DNA of 64,000 nucleotides, taken from Pelagibacteraceae bacterium AG-426-G02. GTDB taxonomy: Bacteria > Pseudomonadota > Alphaproteobacteria > Pelagibacterales > Pelagibacteraceae. Positions within the stretch are counted from its first letter, which is position 1. Each line of letters starts with the position of its first letter. Below are positions 48,461 to 58,129 of the stretch, piece after piece. Position numbers and translations under genes: made by a program. A model generated the notes under the pieces. It was not told the origin of the DNA. It did no database searches and saw only the letters and a list, made by a program, of their open reading frames with translations. The DNA lies in the NCBI GenBank assembly GCA_003213155.1, contig QCNQ01000001.1, forward strand, positions 84,462-148,461, written 5' to 3'.

Positions 48461-49868
48461 TTAATTTTTAAAAAGAAATTTTTTCACAAGAAGCAAAATT
48501 GTTAATAACTCAATTCGTCCAACAATCATGAAAAAAATAAGACAATATTTGGTAAAATATGAAAGGTTATAAAAAGTTAAATCACTTAAACCATATGAAC
48601 TTGAATTGACAGTATTCATTAATGTTAAAATAGATAACTTAAACGAATTTTCAAAGCTAAATTCACTCAAAGTCAATAATGTTGTTAAAATAAAAAGTGA
48701 TAAAATAAATACGAGAACTGATAAAAAATATTTACTTATCTCATTAAAGTCAAAATTAACATCAGAGAAAAATAACTTATTCTTATATATATTTTTTGGT
48801 CTGCTGAATGATAAAATTTGATTAACTGAATATATAAATAAAGAATAAATCTTCATAAATCTCAATCCTGAACTTGTGGAAAAAAAAGATCCTCCAATAA
48901 TTACCAAAATCAAATAAATGAAAGTCAAATTTGTATTTGAATTATTTAGTGTAAAACCAATATTCGACATACTACTTGATATTGACAAAAAATAATTCAA
49001 AAAGTTTTGATTAAAACTAAAAAATAAAAAAAAGATAATTAAAACTATAACGAAGTAAATTATTAAATTGAGATCTTCATATAGAAAATTAATATTTTTT
49101 CTCTTGAAGAAAAATAAGTTGTAACTAAAAAAAATACTAAAAAAAGAAGTTAACATCAAAAATGACAAAATAATAGTTTGAGTGTCATCTCTGATTATAC
49201 TGGATAAATCACTTGTAGGTAAAAAACCACCTGAAGAAATTAATGAAAATGCTAAGTTTAAAGAATCAAAAGTTCTTATAGAAAATAAATTTAGTATTAC
49301 AAAAATTACTAAAGTTATACCAGAATATATAAAAAAAACTTTTATAGCTTGTTTAAATACTTCTGAGGTATTAAATGAAAAAAAATTTGTTAAAGTTTTT
49401 TTAAAATTTTCATCATAAATATCTATTAAATAAATTATAGAAAATAAGAAATATAATCCACCAATCCATTGGGTAGTTGACCTCCATAAAATCAGACTTT
49501 GATCTATATTTTTAATATTTTCAAAGATAGTAAAACCAGTAGATGTAAAACCTGAAACTGCTTCAAAAAAAAGAATTTATAAAAGTTAAGTTATAAATAC
49601 TTAGGTAAAAAGGAATAGATAAAATTAAAGGTAGTAAAATATATCCAAGAAAAACTGTTAAAATTTTTTGAAAAATTGATGTTTTTTTAGGTGATATTTT
49701 TAAAATATAAAAAAGAATTGCCATAATTGAAGATAAAAATAAACTTAAATAATAAGTATCTAAGTTTAGATAAAGATTGAAATAATAAGAATAAATTATA
49801 TTAAAAAAAGATAAAATAGAAATTAGTCCAAAAAAGAAACTTAGATATCTAATTTGTAATCCAAACAT
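48461..49868 (-). CDS. trkH: Potassium uptake protein TrkH, interrupted by a one-base frameshift
   Basis: TrkH is the potassium-conducting membrane subunit. The N-terminal part reads from 49868 and stops at 49563; the rest reads in another frame through to 48461. The junction is an 8-base homopolymer (plus-strand A8, 49565-49572). With seven bases the sequence continues ...NSFFEAVSGFTSTGFTIFENI, the first selectivity-filter loop of TrkH, then WRSTTQWIGGLYFL, SSGGFLP, SSSMSNIGFTL and SSSYGLSD filter-type segments, giving 468 aa, normal for the family. The middle part (49169-49562) has no canonical start in its frame but is fully open and homologous. It follows trkA by 4 bp. Confidence 0.88.
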
Positions 49869-49872
49869 CTAA

Positions 49873-51264
49873 TTATACTGAACTTAATCTAAAAATATTT
49901 TCTACAAAAGATATAGAGTCTTTTTTGACAATAAATACAACTCTATCATCTTTTTCAAAAATAAAATTGGATCTAGGTATAATTATTTTTTTATCTCTTA
50001 ATACAGCACCAATTCTTAATTCATCTGGTAAATTGGAATTTTTTATTTCTTTATTGATTAATTCAGAAGTCTCAATTATTTCAGCTTCAATTACCTCATA
50101 TTCACCATCTGATAGAGTATAAGCATTTTCAATTGTTCCTTTGTGGATATGTTTTAAAATACTTGAAACAGTCGTCATTCTTGGATCAATTAAATCATCA
50201 ATTTTTAGTGATGACTGAAGAAGCGAATAATTTGGTTTGTTAATTAATGCCATTGTTCTTTTATCATCTGTGTCTTTTTGATCTTTAGCAAATTTTTCAA
50301 CTAACACACTGACCATCAAGTTATCTTCATCATCATTTGTTAGAGCTAATACAGTTTCAGCTTCGCCTAAATTTGCTTCAGTTAAAACTTCTTCATCTAG
50401 ACCATCACCATTTATAACTATCGCATCGTTAAGCTGATTTGCTAAAAACTCTGCTCGCTCCTTATTTTTTTCAACAATTTTAACTCTCACTGTTTCTAAC
50501 GTCTCCTCAATGTTCTTAGCTAAATTAAAACCTATATTTCCTCCACCTATAATCAAAATTTTTTTCGAAATTTTTTCTTCATGACCAAATGCTTCAAGTG
50601 TTTCTGACATTTGTGATGAGTTGATAATTACATAAATTTTATCATCTTTTTTTACCGAGTCTGTCTTCTTTGGAATAAAAAATTTATTATCTCTATTTAT
50701 TCCAATAATATTTGCCTCTAATTTTGGGTATTTATTTGTGAGTTCATTAAATTTAATACCTATAGACTTACAATCTTCTTTAATGAATATCTCCAATAAT
50801 CTAATTTTATTATCAGCAAAAGGTACACTATCCAACGCACCTGGTGCTTCCAATTTTCTTTGAATTGATTTGGAAATTTCTATCTCAGGAGAAATAATCA
50901 CATCTATTGGTAAATTTTCTTTATTATAAACCCTTGTAAATCTTGGGTTTAGATAGTCTTGTGACCTAATTCTTGCTATTTTTTTTTGAATATTAAATAT
51001 TGAAAATGCTATTTGACAAATAAGCATATTAATTTCGTCATTTCTTGTAACTGCTATAATCATATCTGTTTCAGCAGCATTGGCTTTCTCAAGAATTGAT
51101 GGATATGTAGCTTTTCCAACGATTGCTTTTACATCTAAACTATCGTTGATTTTTTGGATATCCTCACTTGATTGATCAATAACTGTTATCGAATGACCTT
51201 GTTCACTCAATAACTTTGCAATAGTAAAACCTACTCTACCAGCACCGCAAATGATTATATTCAT
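49873..51264 (-). CDS. trkA: Trk system potassium uptake protein TrkA
   Basis: The 463-aa peripheral regulator has two RCK units, each a Rossmann NAD-binding fold (MNIIICGAGRVGFTIAKLL and KILIIGGGNIGFNLAKNI near residue 230) followed by a TrkA-C domain. It gates TrkH, encoded just downstream. The gene follows ntrX by 1 bp, an arrangement often seen in alphaproteobacteria. Confidence 0.97.
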   Translation of the reverse strand: MNIIICGAGRVGFTIAKLLSEQGHSITVIDQSSEDIQKINDSLDVKAIVGKATYPSILEKANAAETDMIIAVTRNDEINMLICQIAFSIFNIQKKIARIRSQDYLNPRFTRVYNKENLPIDVIISPEIEISKSIQRKLEAPGALDSVPFADNKIRLLEIFIKEDCKSIGIKFNELTNKYPKLEANIIGINRDNKFFIPKKTDSVKKDDKIYVIINSSQMSETLEAFGHEEKISKKILIIGGGNIGFNLAKNIEETLETVRVKIVEKNKERAEFLANQLNDAIVINGDGLDEEVLTEANLGEAETVLALTNDDEDNLMVSVLVEKFAKDQKDTDDKRTMALINKPNYSLLQSSLKIDDLIDPRMTTVSSILKHIHKGTIENAYTLSDGEYEVIEAEIIETSELINKEIKNSNLPDELRIGAVLRDKKIIIPRSNFIFEKDDRVVFIVKKDSISFVENIFRLSSV

Positions 51265-51265
51265 T

Positions 51266-52621
51266 TCAATTAAATTCTTTTATTCCTAAGCCTTTAAGCT
51301 TTCTATGAAGAGCACTTCTTTCCATTCCAACAAAGTTGGCTGTTTTAGATATATTTCCATTAAATTTTTTAAGTTGGATAGTTAAATACTCTTTTTCAAA
51401 GTTTTCTCTAGCCTCTTTTAATGGCACAGATAAGCTATTTTCACCAATTTTATCGTCATAATTGTCGCTTTTTAACGACTCTTTTACAATGTTAGAAATT
51501 TTGTCTTTTGTATCAGGTTGTAAAATTGCAATTCTCTCAATCAAATTTCTTAGTTCCCTTACATTGCCTTTCCAATCATGATTCAAAATGTATGTGTCAT
51601 TTTCATCAATATCTAATTCTTTAATATTATAATTTGCAGAAATCATCTTTGAAAAATACCTTATTAACAGAGGTATATCTGAAATTCTTTCGTTTAATGA
51701 TTTAATGTTAATTTCAAAAACATTTAACCTATGATAGAGATCCTCTCTAAAATTACCAATTTTTATTTCGTCTTTTAAATCCTTACTTGATGAACAAATT
51801 AATCTAACGTCAACATTAATATCATTGTTACCATTTAATCTTTTAAATTTTTGATCAATAAGAACTCTTAATATTTTTGATTGAATGACAAGGGGAATTT
51901 CAGAGACTTGATCAATTAATAAAGTACCTTTATTAGCCTTTTCTAAAGCACCATATGAAATAGAACCATCGCTCTTTTCCTCTCCAAATAATTCTTGTTC
52001 ATATTTTTCTGAATCAAGAAGTGCACCATTTAAAATAATAAATGGATCTTTTTCTCTTTTAGAATTTTTATGAATTTTTCTTGCAATTAATTCCTTCCCT
52101 GAGCCTGATGGCCCATTTATGAGAATCCTGCTCTCAGTTAAAGATATCTTTTTTATTTGTTCTCGTATTGAAGATATATTCTTACTATCACCTATTAAAT
52201 CATATGAAGAAAATAACTTATTTTCGTAATCCTTATTTTGTTTTTTTAATTGAAGATTTTCAACAGCTCTGGTTATAAAGTTTAATAATCTAGCTTGGTC
52301 AAAAGGTTTTTCAACAAATTCAAATGCACCATGTTTCAATGAATTTACTGCCATCTCAATATTAGCATGACCTGTAATAATAATTACTGGGACATCCTTA
52401 TTTTTAGACTTAATATGAGATAATAACTCTATTCCATCATTATCACCTTTATCTAATTTGACGTCTAGAATAGCTACATCAGGCATTTTTTTATCTATTT
52501 CTTTTAATGCTTGATTGTAATTAGCCGCTACTCTAGTTTTGTAACCAGCATCAACAATTAATTCGTTTAGGATATTTCTTATATCCGCATTATCATCAAC
52601 TATTAATATTTCTGTTGTCAT
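51266..52621 (-). CDS. ntrX: Response regulator NtrX, without the GAFTGA loop
   Basis: The 451-aa protein has a receiver domain (about 3-120; phospho-acceptor Asp in VAILDVKLDKGD; Lys in FVEKPFD), an AAA+ domain (Walker A GPSGSGKELIARKIH, Walker B GTLLIDQVSEIP) and a Fis-type HTH at the C-terminus (SKTANFVGMERSALHRKLKGLG). The GAFTGA loop that contacts sigma-54 should follow ELFGEE, but the sequence there is KSDGSISYGAL. So it probably regulates sigma-70 promoters or acts otherwise. It overlaps ntrY by 26 bp. Confidence 0.94.
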   Translation of the reverse strand: MTTEILIVDDNADIRNILNELIVDAGYKTRVAANYNQALKEIDKKMPDVAILDVKLDKGDNDGIELLSHIKSKNKDVPVIIITGHANIEMAVNSLKHGAFEFVEKPFDQARLLNFITRAVENLQLKKQNKDYENKLFSSYDLIGDSKNISSIREQIKKISLTESRILINGPSGSGKELIARKIHKNSKREKDPFIILNGALLDSEKYEQELFGEEKSDGSISYGALEKANKGTLLIDQVSEIPLVIQSKILRVLIDQKFKRLNGNNDINVDVRLICSSSKDLKDEIKIGNFREDLYHRLNVFEINIKSLNERISDIPLLIRYFSKMISANYNIKELDIDENDTYILNHDWKGNVRELRNLIERIAILQPDTKDKISNIVKESLKSDNYDDKIGENSLSVPLKEARENFEKEYLTIQLKKFNGNISKTANFVGMERSALHRKLKGLGIKEFN

Positions 52622-54392
52622 TAAAATAAAATCTTATCTGTATTTTTGCACCATTTTTAATTGGAATGAATTCAAGTTCACCTTTGTGATCATTTATAAT
52701 TTTGTTTACTATAGATAGGCCTAGTCCAGTTCCATTTTTTTTTGTTGTGTAATATGGATTTAAAATTTCCTTTATATTATTTTCATCAAAACCAACACCA
52801 TTGTCCTCTATTGATATTAAAATATGGTCATTATTTGTTGAAATTTCAATTAAAATTTTCTTTTTAAAATCAGGGTTTTTTTCAACTTTTTGTTCGATGC
52901 TCTCAATAGAGTTCTTTAAAAGATTAATGAAAACTCTTGAAATTTGCTCTTTGTCACATTCAAGTAAAATCTCCTCATCTTTTTTATTTAAGTTTATTTC
53001 AATGGATTTATTAACCTCTGATAACAATTTGATATTTTCACTTAATAACTTTACCAAATTATTTCTCTTTAAAGTAGGTTTTGGCATTCTCGCAAAATCA
53101 GAAAATTCATTTACTAAATTTTCTATTTGTTTAATTTGAGAGTTTATAATTTTTAAATTTTCTTTAAAAGATTGTTGGTCTTCATTAGTTATTTGTCCAG
53201 AGTATTTAGTTCTAATTCGATCTATTGTTAATTGTATTGGTGTCAGAGGATTTTTAATTTCATGGGCTAACTTTCTTGATAGATTTCCCCATGCTTTATA
53301 TCTCTCATTAATAATTAATTTTTCTTGCTGGTTTTTAAGTCTACTAATCATAGAATTAAAGTTTTTATTCAATACTTCCATATCTTTATCGGTTTTGATT
53401 TCTGGTACTTTTGTATTTAAGTTTCCATGACCTATTTCTGTTGATGCTAGGATAAGATTGTTAATAGATCTAAAAAATCTTGATGAAAATCTAATTGCTA
53501 TTGTGATAGAAATAAATAGTAGCAATGAAACAATTATGATATAAATGATAAAAAAAGAAATTTTTATGCCCGTACTTCTTTCTTCGACAGTATAATAAAA
53601 GTTAATAGCTTCTTGAGACTCAGTTAAATAGTTTGAGATATTTTTATCTAAAAATTTCACAACATACAAAAAACGATCTTCAGATGATTGTAATCGCATA
53701 ATTGCAGCTGAAATATTAGCTTTTGTATTTATTATTTTTAATGGTCTATCATCCTCAAGGACTAAATTTAATGCTTTATCAACAGGTGGTATATATTTTT
53801 CTTTTTTTTCTGTTGAGTATAATAATTTCTTATTTTTATCAATTATATGAATTTCATCAACGTCTCTAATAATTTTTTGTGTTCTCAAAAATCTTAAATA
53901 TTCATTAGCATTCTCATTTAAAAAATTAGCACTTTTATTTGTATCGAATGCAATCAAAATTATATCTGATTGTATTTTATTTCTTACTTCTTCAACATAA
54001 TTTCTAGCAAGTTCATAGGAATTATTTACTACAGTTGTAACTTTTCTATCGAAGTACTTTTCTAGAGCAAAAGAAAAAAGAAATAAGGAAAAAATTGAAA
54101 TTAAAATTGATGGTATTAAAGTAAATAATGAAAAATATGTTATGTATTTTTTATTTGATGTTAAGCCATCTTTATCAATATCAACTTTAATTGAATTTTT
54201 TACCTCTACAAAAATAAAGATGAATAATAAAATAAGTAAAAAAATATTTGAAATTAGTAAATATTGTAAATTTTTTTCATTTAATTCAACAAAACTTCTA
54301 TCAATAAATGTCAAAAAGGTTAAAAAACCCAGAAATAGTGTGATACTAGATAGAATAATAATAATTATATTTTTTTTCAAAAATTCTAACAT
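52596..54392 (-). CDS. ntrY: Sensor histidine kinase NtrY
   Basis: The 598-aa kinase has three N-terminal membrane helices, a periplasmic/sensor segment (about 115-275), a fourth helix, a HAMP domain (about 310-365, NNLILASTEIGHGNLNTKVPEI), HisKA with LSRKLAHEIKNPLTPIQLTIDRI, and HATPase (NLLKNSIESIEQ; IEDNGVGFDENN; NGTGLGLSIVNKII). Typical NtrY has a PAS domain between HAMP and HisKA and is about 700 aa; here only a short linker is left. It pairs with NtrX; in other alphaproteobacteria the pair responds to nitrogen or redox state. Confidence 0.94.
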   Translation of the reverse strand: MLEFLKKNIIIIILSSITLFLGFLTFLTFIDRSFVELNEKNLQYLLISNIFLLILLFIFIFVEVKNSIKVDIDKDGLTSNKKYITYFSLFTLIPSILISIFSLFLFSFALEKYFDRKVTTVVNNSYELARNYVEEVRNKIQSDIILIAFDTNKSANFLNENANEYLRFLRTQKIIRDVDEIHIIDKNKKLLYSTEKKEKYIPPVDKALNLVLEDDRPLKIINTKANISAAIMRLQSSEDRFLYVVKFLDKNISNYLTESQEAINFYYTVEERSTGIKISFFIIYIIIVSLLLFISITIAIRFSSRFFRSINNLILASTEIGHGNLNTKVPEIKTDKDMEVLNKNFNSMISRLKNQQEKLIINERYKAWGNLSRKLAHEIKNPLTPIQLTIDRIRTKYSGQITNEDQQSFKENLKIINSQIKQIENLVNEFSDFARMPKPTLKRNNLVKLLSENIKLLSEVNKSIEINLNKKDEEILLECDKEQISRVFINLLKNSIESIEQKVEKNPDFKKKILIEISTNNDHILISIEDNGVGFDENNIKEILNPYYTTKKNGTGLGLSIVNKIINDHKGELEFIPIKNGAKIQIRFYFNDNRNINS

Positions 54393-54418
54393 AAATTAGA
54401 ATTATAGCATTTAAACGA

Positions 54419-55525
54419 ATGAACAACTATTTTGTAATATTGGCTGCTGGAAAAAGTAAGAGATTTAATAAAAAAATACCCAAGCAATTCTTTAATTACC
54501 GAAATAAAGAAATAATTGATCATTCCATAGAAAAATCTCTCAATTCAAAGCTATTTAAGAAAATTTTAATTGTTTCAAATAATCTTAAACATTTAAAAAA
54601 AAAAAAGTATCCTAAATCAATAAGTATTATTAGAGGGGGAAAGGAAAGATCAGATTCCTCTTTTAAAGCTTTAAAATTTCTAAAAAGATATAAGCCAAAA
54701 AATGTATTTATACATGATGCTGCTAGGCCCAATTTTTCAATTAGATTACTAAAAAATATTACTAAAAATCTGAAAAATAATAAAGCCGTAGTTCCAATTA
54801 TCAGTTCAAAAGACACAATAAAATATAAAACTCAAAATCAAATATTTAATCTAAACAGAAATAATTTATTATTAACACAGACCCCTCAAGCATTTAGATT
54901 TAAAGAGCTTTATAAAATTACAAAAAATCAAAAAAATAAAGTCACTGATGAAGCAACATTATTTATAAATAATGATTTTAAAATCAAATTTATACCAGGT
55001 GAAAAAGCAAATAATAAGATTACATATATTGATGATATAAAAACTCCCAAGACTTTTTATGGTATAGGTTTCGACATTCACAAATTAGTAGAAAATAAGA
55101 AATTGTACCTTGGAGGTGTAAAAATTCCTTTTCATTCAGGTCTTGAAGGTCATTCTGATGGAGATGTAATTTTACATGCAATTATTGATTCTATTTTAGG
55201 AGCTATTAGAAAAAAAGATATTGGAACTTATTTTCCAAACACAAAACAATTTAAAAATATCAGATCTCCAAAAATGCTAAAACCAATCATGATTAATTTA
55301 AACAAATCTAATTTTTTTATAAACAATTTGGATATAAACTTAATTTGTCAAAAACCAAGAGTATCAAAATATAGAGACAAAATAATTAAATCAGTCTCAA
55401 AATTAACTGGTATTAATGAAAATCAAATAAATTTAAAGGGTAAAACTGTGGAAAAATTAGGTTTAATTGGAAAAGAAAAGGCTATCGCTTGTGAAACCAT
55501 AATCTCAATCACAAAATATGATTAA
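54419..55525 (+). CDS. ispDF: Bifunctional IspD/IspF enzyme of the MEP isoprenoid pathway
   Basis: The 368-aa fusion makes two steps: cytidylyltransferase IspD (about 1-210; LAAGKSKRFNKKIPKQFF, HDAARPNFS, TQTPQAF) and cyclodiphosphate synthase IspF (about 213-368; GIGFDIHKLVENKKLYLGGV with Asp-His zinc ligands, LEGHSDGDVILHAIIDSILGA, KTVEKLGLIGKEKAIACE). Fusion of the two is common in alphaproteobacteria. It diverges from ntrY and overlaps pgpA by 8 bp. Confidence 0.97.
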   Translation: MNNYFVILAAGKSKRFNKKIPKQFFNYRNKEIIDHSIEKSLNSKLFKKILIVSNNLKHLKKKKYPKSISIIRGGKERSDSSFKALKFLKRYKPKNVFIHDAARPNFSIRLLKNITKNLKNNKAVVPIISSKDTIKYKTQNQIFNLNRNNLLLTQTPQAFRFKELYKITKNQKNKVTDEATLFINNDFKIKFIPGEKANNKITYIDDIKTPKTFYGIGFDIHKLVENKKLYLGGVKIPFHSGLEGHSDGDVILHAIIDSILGAIRKKDIGTYFPNTKQFKNIRSPKMLKPIMINLNKSNFFINNLDINLICQKPRVSKYRDKIIKSVSKLTGINENQINLKGKTVEKLGLIGKEKAIACETIISITKYD

Positions 55526-56021
55526 AACTTTTAATTCATTATTAGCAACAATGTTTGGGCTAGGAAAAATTAAGATTATTCCTGGAACTTTCGGATCCTT
55601 AGCTACAACTATTTTTCTTTATTTTTTTTTTCATATATTAAAGTTATCACCAAATATAGTCTTAATAAGTTTGCTTATTATTTTTATTTATTCATTCATA
55701 GCAGTAGCATCCTATATAAAGGAGAAAGAAAATAAAGATCCAAAAGAGGTCATTATCGACGAATTTATAGGTCAATCTATACCAATTTATCTCTACGAAA
55801 TATCCCATGGAACACAAAAAACATCTGATGAAGCTATAATTCTTTATGGAATTTGCTTTGTACTTTTTAGATTTTTTGACATTCTAAAACCATTTCCAGT
55901 AAATTATTTTGACAAAAATTATAAAAATAGTTTCGGTGTAATAATGGACGATGTTTGTGCAGGATTATATGTTGTTCTATCATTAATTTGTTTTATGTTA
56001 TTAAACAGTTATTTAATTTAA
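55518..56021 (+). CDS. pgpA: Phosphatidylglycerophosphatase A
   Basis: The 167-aa inner-membrane phosphatase converts phosphatidylglycerophosphate to phosphatidylglycerol. Family motifs are FGLGKIKIIPGTFGSLAT, DPKEVIIDEFIGQ (metal-binding DE) and FRFFDILKPFPVNYFDK with GVIMDDVCAGLY. It sits between ispDF and cinA, with a TAATG junction to the latter. Confidence 0.95.
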   Translation: MIKTFNSLLATMFGLGKIKIIPGTFGSLATTIFLYFFFHILKLSPNIVLISLLIIFIYSFIAVASYIKEKENKDPKEVIIDEFIGQSIPIYLYEISHGTQKTSDEAIILYGICFVLFRFFDILKPFPVNYFDKNYKNSFGVIMDDVCAGLYVVLSLICFMLLNSYLI

Positions 56022-56482
56022 TGAAAAATTTAGTCAGGCTTTTAACCAAAAAAAAATTAAAACTTTCTGTTGCTGAGTCTTGTACTGGAGGGATGTTAGC
56101 TAGTTCAATTACATCAATAAATGGTGCCTCAAAAGTATTCAATTTAGGACTAGTCACCTACTCTAACCAAGCTAAAATTAGAATTCTCAAAGTTAATAAA
56201 AATATTATTAAAAATTATGGTGCAGTTAGCCACCAATGTTGTTTGGCAATGGTTAATAACTTATCTAAAATATCAAGAGCCAATATTAACGTTTCTATAA
56301 CTGGAATCGCTGGCCCCAAAGGTGGCACCAAACAAAAGCCAGTAGGTCTAGTTTATATTGGTATAAAAAAAGGCAAAAAAGTACAGATTAATAAGTGTTT
56401 ATTTAAAAGTAAAAAAAGATCTACAATTCAAAAAGCAACTGTTAAAAAAACCTTAGATTTAATCCTTAGAATTTCCAAATAA
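56021..56482 (+). CDS. cinA: CinA-family nicotinamide-nucleotide amidohydrolase
   Basis: I start at 56021 (MKNLVRLLTKKKLKLSVAES), giving 153 aa and a one-base overlap with pgpA; an in-frame upstream ATG at 55955 is only pgpA shadow. It is a stand-alone CinA C-terminal domain (PncC type), with LSVAESCTGGMLASSITSINGAS and GIAGPKGGTKQKPVGLVYIG. These deamidate NMN in NAD recycling. Its 3' end overlaps the convergent gene by 24 bp, an unusually long overlap for this window. Confidence 0.92.
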   Translation: MKNLVRLLTKKKLKLSVAESCTGGMLASSITSINGASKVFNLGLVTYSNQAKIRILKVNKNIIKNYGAVSHQCCLAMVNNLSKISRANINVSITGIAGPKGGTKQKPVGLVYIGIKKGKKVQINKCLFKSKKRSTIQKATVKKTLDLILRISK

Positions 56483-56917
56483 TTCTTCAGCTCTTTTTTG
56501 AAAGGCATCAGCTATTTTTTCTAAACCAAATTGAAAAGAGACTACCATTAAAGAATTTAAAAATTTATTCTTTATTTCAAAATCAATATCAAAGGTGATT
56601 TCAGTAATACCATTATTTTTATCAGTAAAAGTCCAATTATTTGTTAGATGATTTAATGGTCCTTCTATGTTTTTTACATAGATTGAATCAGTTTTTTTAT
56701 TAAAGGCAACATCACTTTTGTATGTATCTTTAAATGGTCCTTTACCGATGGTTAAATCAGCAACAATTTTTTGTAAATCACCATCTTTTTTGTTTTCATA
56801 TATTTTCGCATTAAAACAAAATGGAACAAATTCAGGATATTTTTCTATATCTAAAACAAGTTCAATTAAGTCTTTTTTTTCACATTCAATTAATCGCTTA
56901 ACTGAAGCTTTTGGCAT
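56459..56917 (-). CDS. START-fold protein, coenzyme Q-binding COQ10/RatA family
   Basis: The 152-aa protein is a polyketide-cyclase/START-like fold: SVKRLIECEKKDLIELVLDIEKYPEFVPFCFNAKIYE at the N-terminus, the family hallmark, and a C-terminal helix FGLEKIADAFQKRAEEL. Bacterial members are called RatA or COQ10-like; a ubiquinone chaperone role fits a respiratory marine bacterium better than a toxin role, as there is no RatB antitoxin-like partner. It follows lipA with a TAATG overlap. Confidence 0.9.
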   Translation of the reverse strand: MPKASVKRLIECEKKDLIELVLDIEKYPEFVPFCFNAKIYENKKDGDLQKIVADLTIGKGPFKDTYKSDVAFNKKTDSIYVKNIEGPLNHLTNNWTFTDKNNGITEITFDIDFEIKNKFLNSLMVVSFQFGLEKIADAFQKRAEELFGNSKD

Positions 56918-57837
56918 TAATGATTGTTAATCCGATTTTGTTGTAGTTTAGCAAAATCTTCATCTGCATGATAAGAAGATCTTGTTAATGGCGATGACGA
57001 AACTAATAAAAAACCTTTTGATTTAGCAATACTTCCTAATTCATCAAATTCCTCTGGTGTGTAGTATCTATCAAGAGGATGATGTCTAACAGATGGTTGT
57101 AAATATTGGCCAATTGTTAAAAAATCTACATCTGCAGCTTTTAAATCATCCATTACCTGCAAAATTTCATCTTTTTTTTCACCTAAGCCAACCATTATTC
57201 CTGATTTTGTAAAAATTTTCTTATTTATCATTTTAGCATTTTTCAAAAGTTCCAAAGATGCGAAATATCTAGAACCTGGTCTTACTTTTAAGTAAAGACT
57301 AGGAACAGTTTCAATATTATGATTAAAAACATCCGGATTCGCCTCTAAAACTTTTTTATAAGCATCACCCTTTCTTAAAAAATCAGGAGTTAAAACTTCA
57401 ATTGTAGTATTTGGATTTGTTTTTCGTGTTTGGTTAATAACCTCAAAAAAATGATTTGAACCACCATCATCTAAATCATCACGATCAACTGATGTTATTA
57501 CAACATGTTTTAAATTTAATTTTTTTACAGCTTGAGAAATTTTTATTGGTTCAAGATTATCCAGTTTTCCTGGCTTACCAGTTTTTACGTCACAAAAAGC
57601 ACACGCTCTTGTACATGTATCACCCATAATCATAAATGTAGCATGTCTTTTACTCCAACATTCCGTAATATTTGGACAATTAGCTTCCTGACAAACTGTT
57701 ACAAGATTATTTTTATTTACGATTGTTTTTGTTAAAAAAAATTCTTTGCTATTTACTAATTTTGATCTTATCCAATCTGGTTTTTTTTTAATTGGATTTA
57801 TCGGTTTGTTCTGCTTTTCTGGGTGTCTAATTTTCAT
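56917..57837 (-). CDS. lipA: Lipoyl synthase
   Basis: A radical-SAM enzyme of 306 aa that inserts sulfur into octanoyl groups. Both clusters are visible: auxiliary cluster [12 protein letters not shown] and radical-[33 protein letters not shown] and the C-terminal [13 protein letters not shown] (with the conserved RSSYHA) are family hallmarks. It overlaps ftsB by 11 bp. Confidence 0.98.
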   Translation of the reverse strand: MKIRHPEKQNKPINPIKKKPDWIRSKLVNSKEFFLTKTIVNKNNLVTVCQEANCPNITECWSKRHATFMIMGDTCTRACAFCDVKTGKPGKLDNLEPIKISQAVKKLNLKHVVITSVDRDDLDDGGSNHFFEVINQTRKTNPNTTIEVLTPDFLRKGDAYKKVLEANPDVFNHNIETVPSLYLKVRPGSRYFASLELLKNAKMINKKIFTKSGIMVGLGEKKDEILQVMDDLKAADVDFLTIGQYLQPSVRHHPLDRYYTPEEFDELGSIAKSKGFLLVSSSPLTRSSYHADEDFAKLQQNRINNH

Positions 57838-58129
57838 TTTTTTTAATTATATAAATTTTTTCATTTTTTTTACCAAATATGAACCTTTCTCTAATCAAAG
57901 ATTCTATATAATCAAGATCTAGATTGTCACTTAACAATGAATTCTTAAATTCCAAGTCGCTTATTTGGTTAATTATTAAAGATTCTTGTTGTTTTAAGTT
58001 TTGTAAAATCTCTTTTTTTTCAAAATATGAAACTAACCCTCTTTGACCAGATAAAAGATTAAAAAAGAAATAAAGTATCAAAAAAGTAGAAACTAATAAA
58101 AGGTAATTTTTTTTTAATCTTTGAAGCAT
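57827..58129 (-). CDS. ftsB: FtsB/DivIC-family septum formation initiator
   Basis: A 100-aa bitopic protein with one membrane helix (about residues 9-25) and a periplasmic coiled coil (about 38-75), ending in the family segment [24 protein letters not shown]. It bridges FtsQ and FtsL in the divisome. The position between eno and lipA is conserved in many proteobacteria (ftsB behind eno). Overlaps eno by 1 bp. Confidence 0.88.
   Translation of the reverse strand: MLQRLKKNYLLLVSTFLILYFFFNLLSGQRGLVSYFEKKEILQNLKQQESLIINQISDLEFKNSLLSDNLDLDYIESLIRERFIFGKKNEKIYIIKKNEN

Noticed and set aside
54520..54816. 98-codon minus-strand frame within ispDF
   Set aside because: Antisense shadow of a well-supported gene, with no family resemblance.
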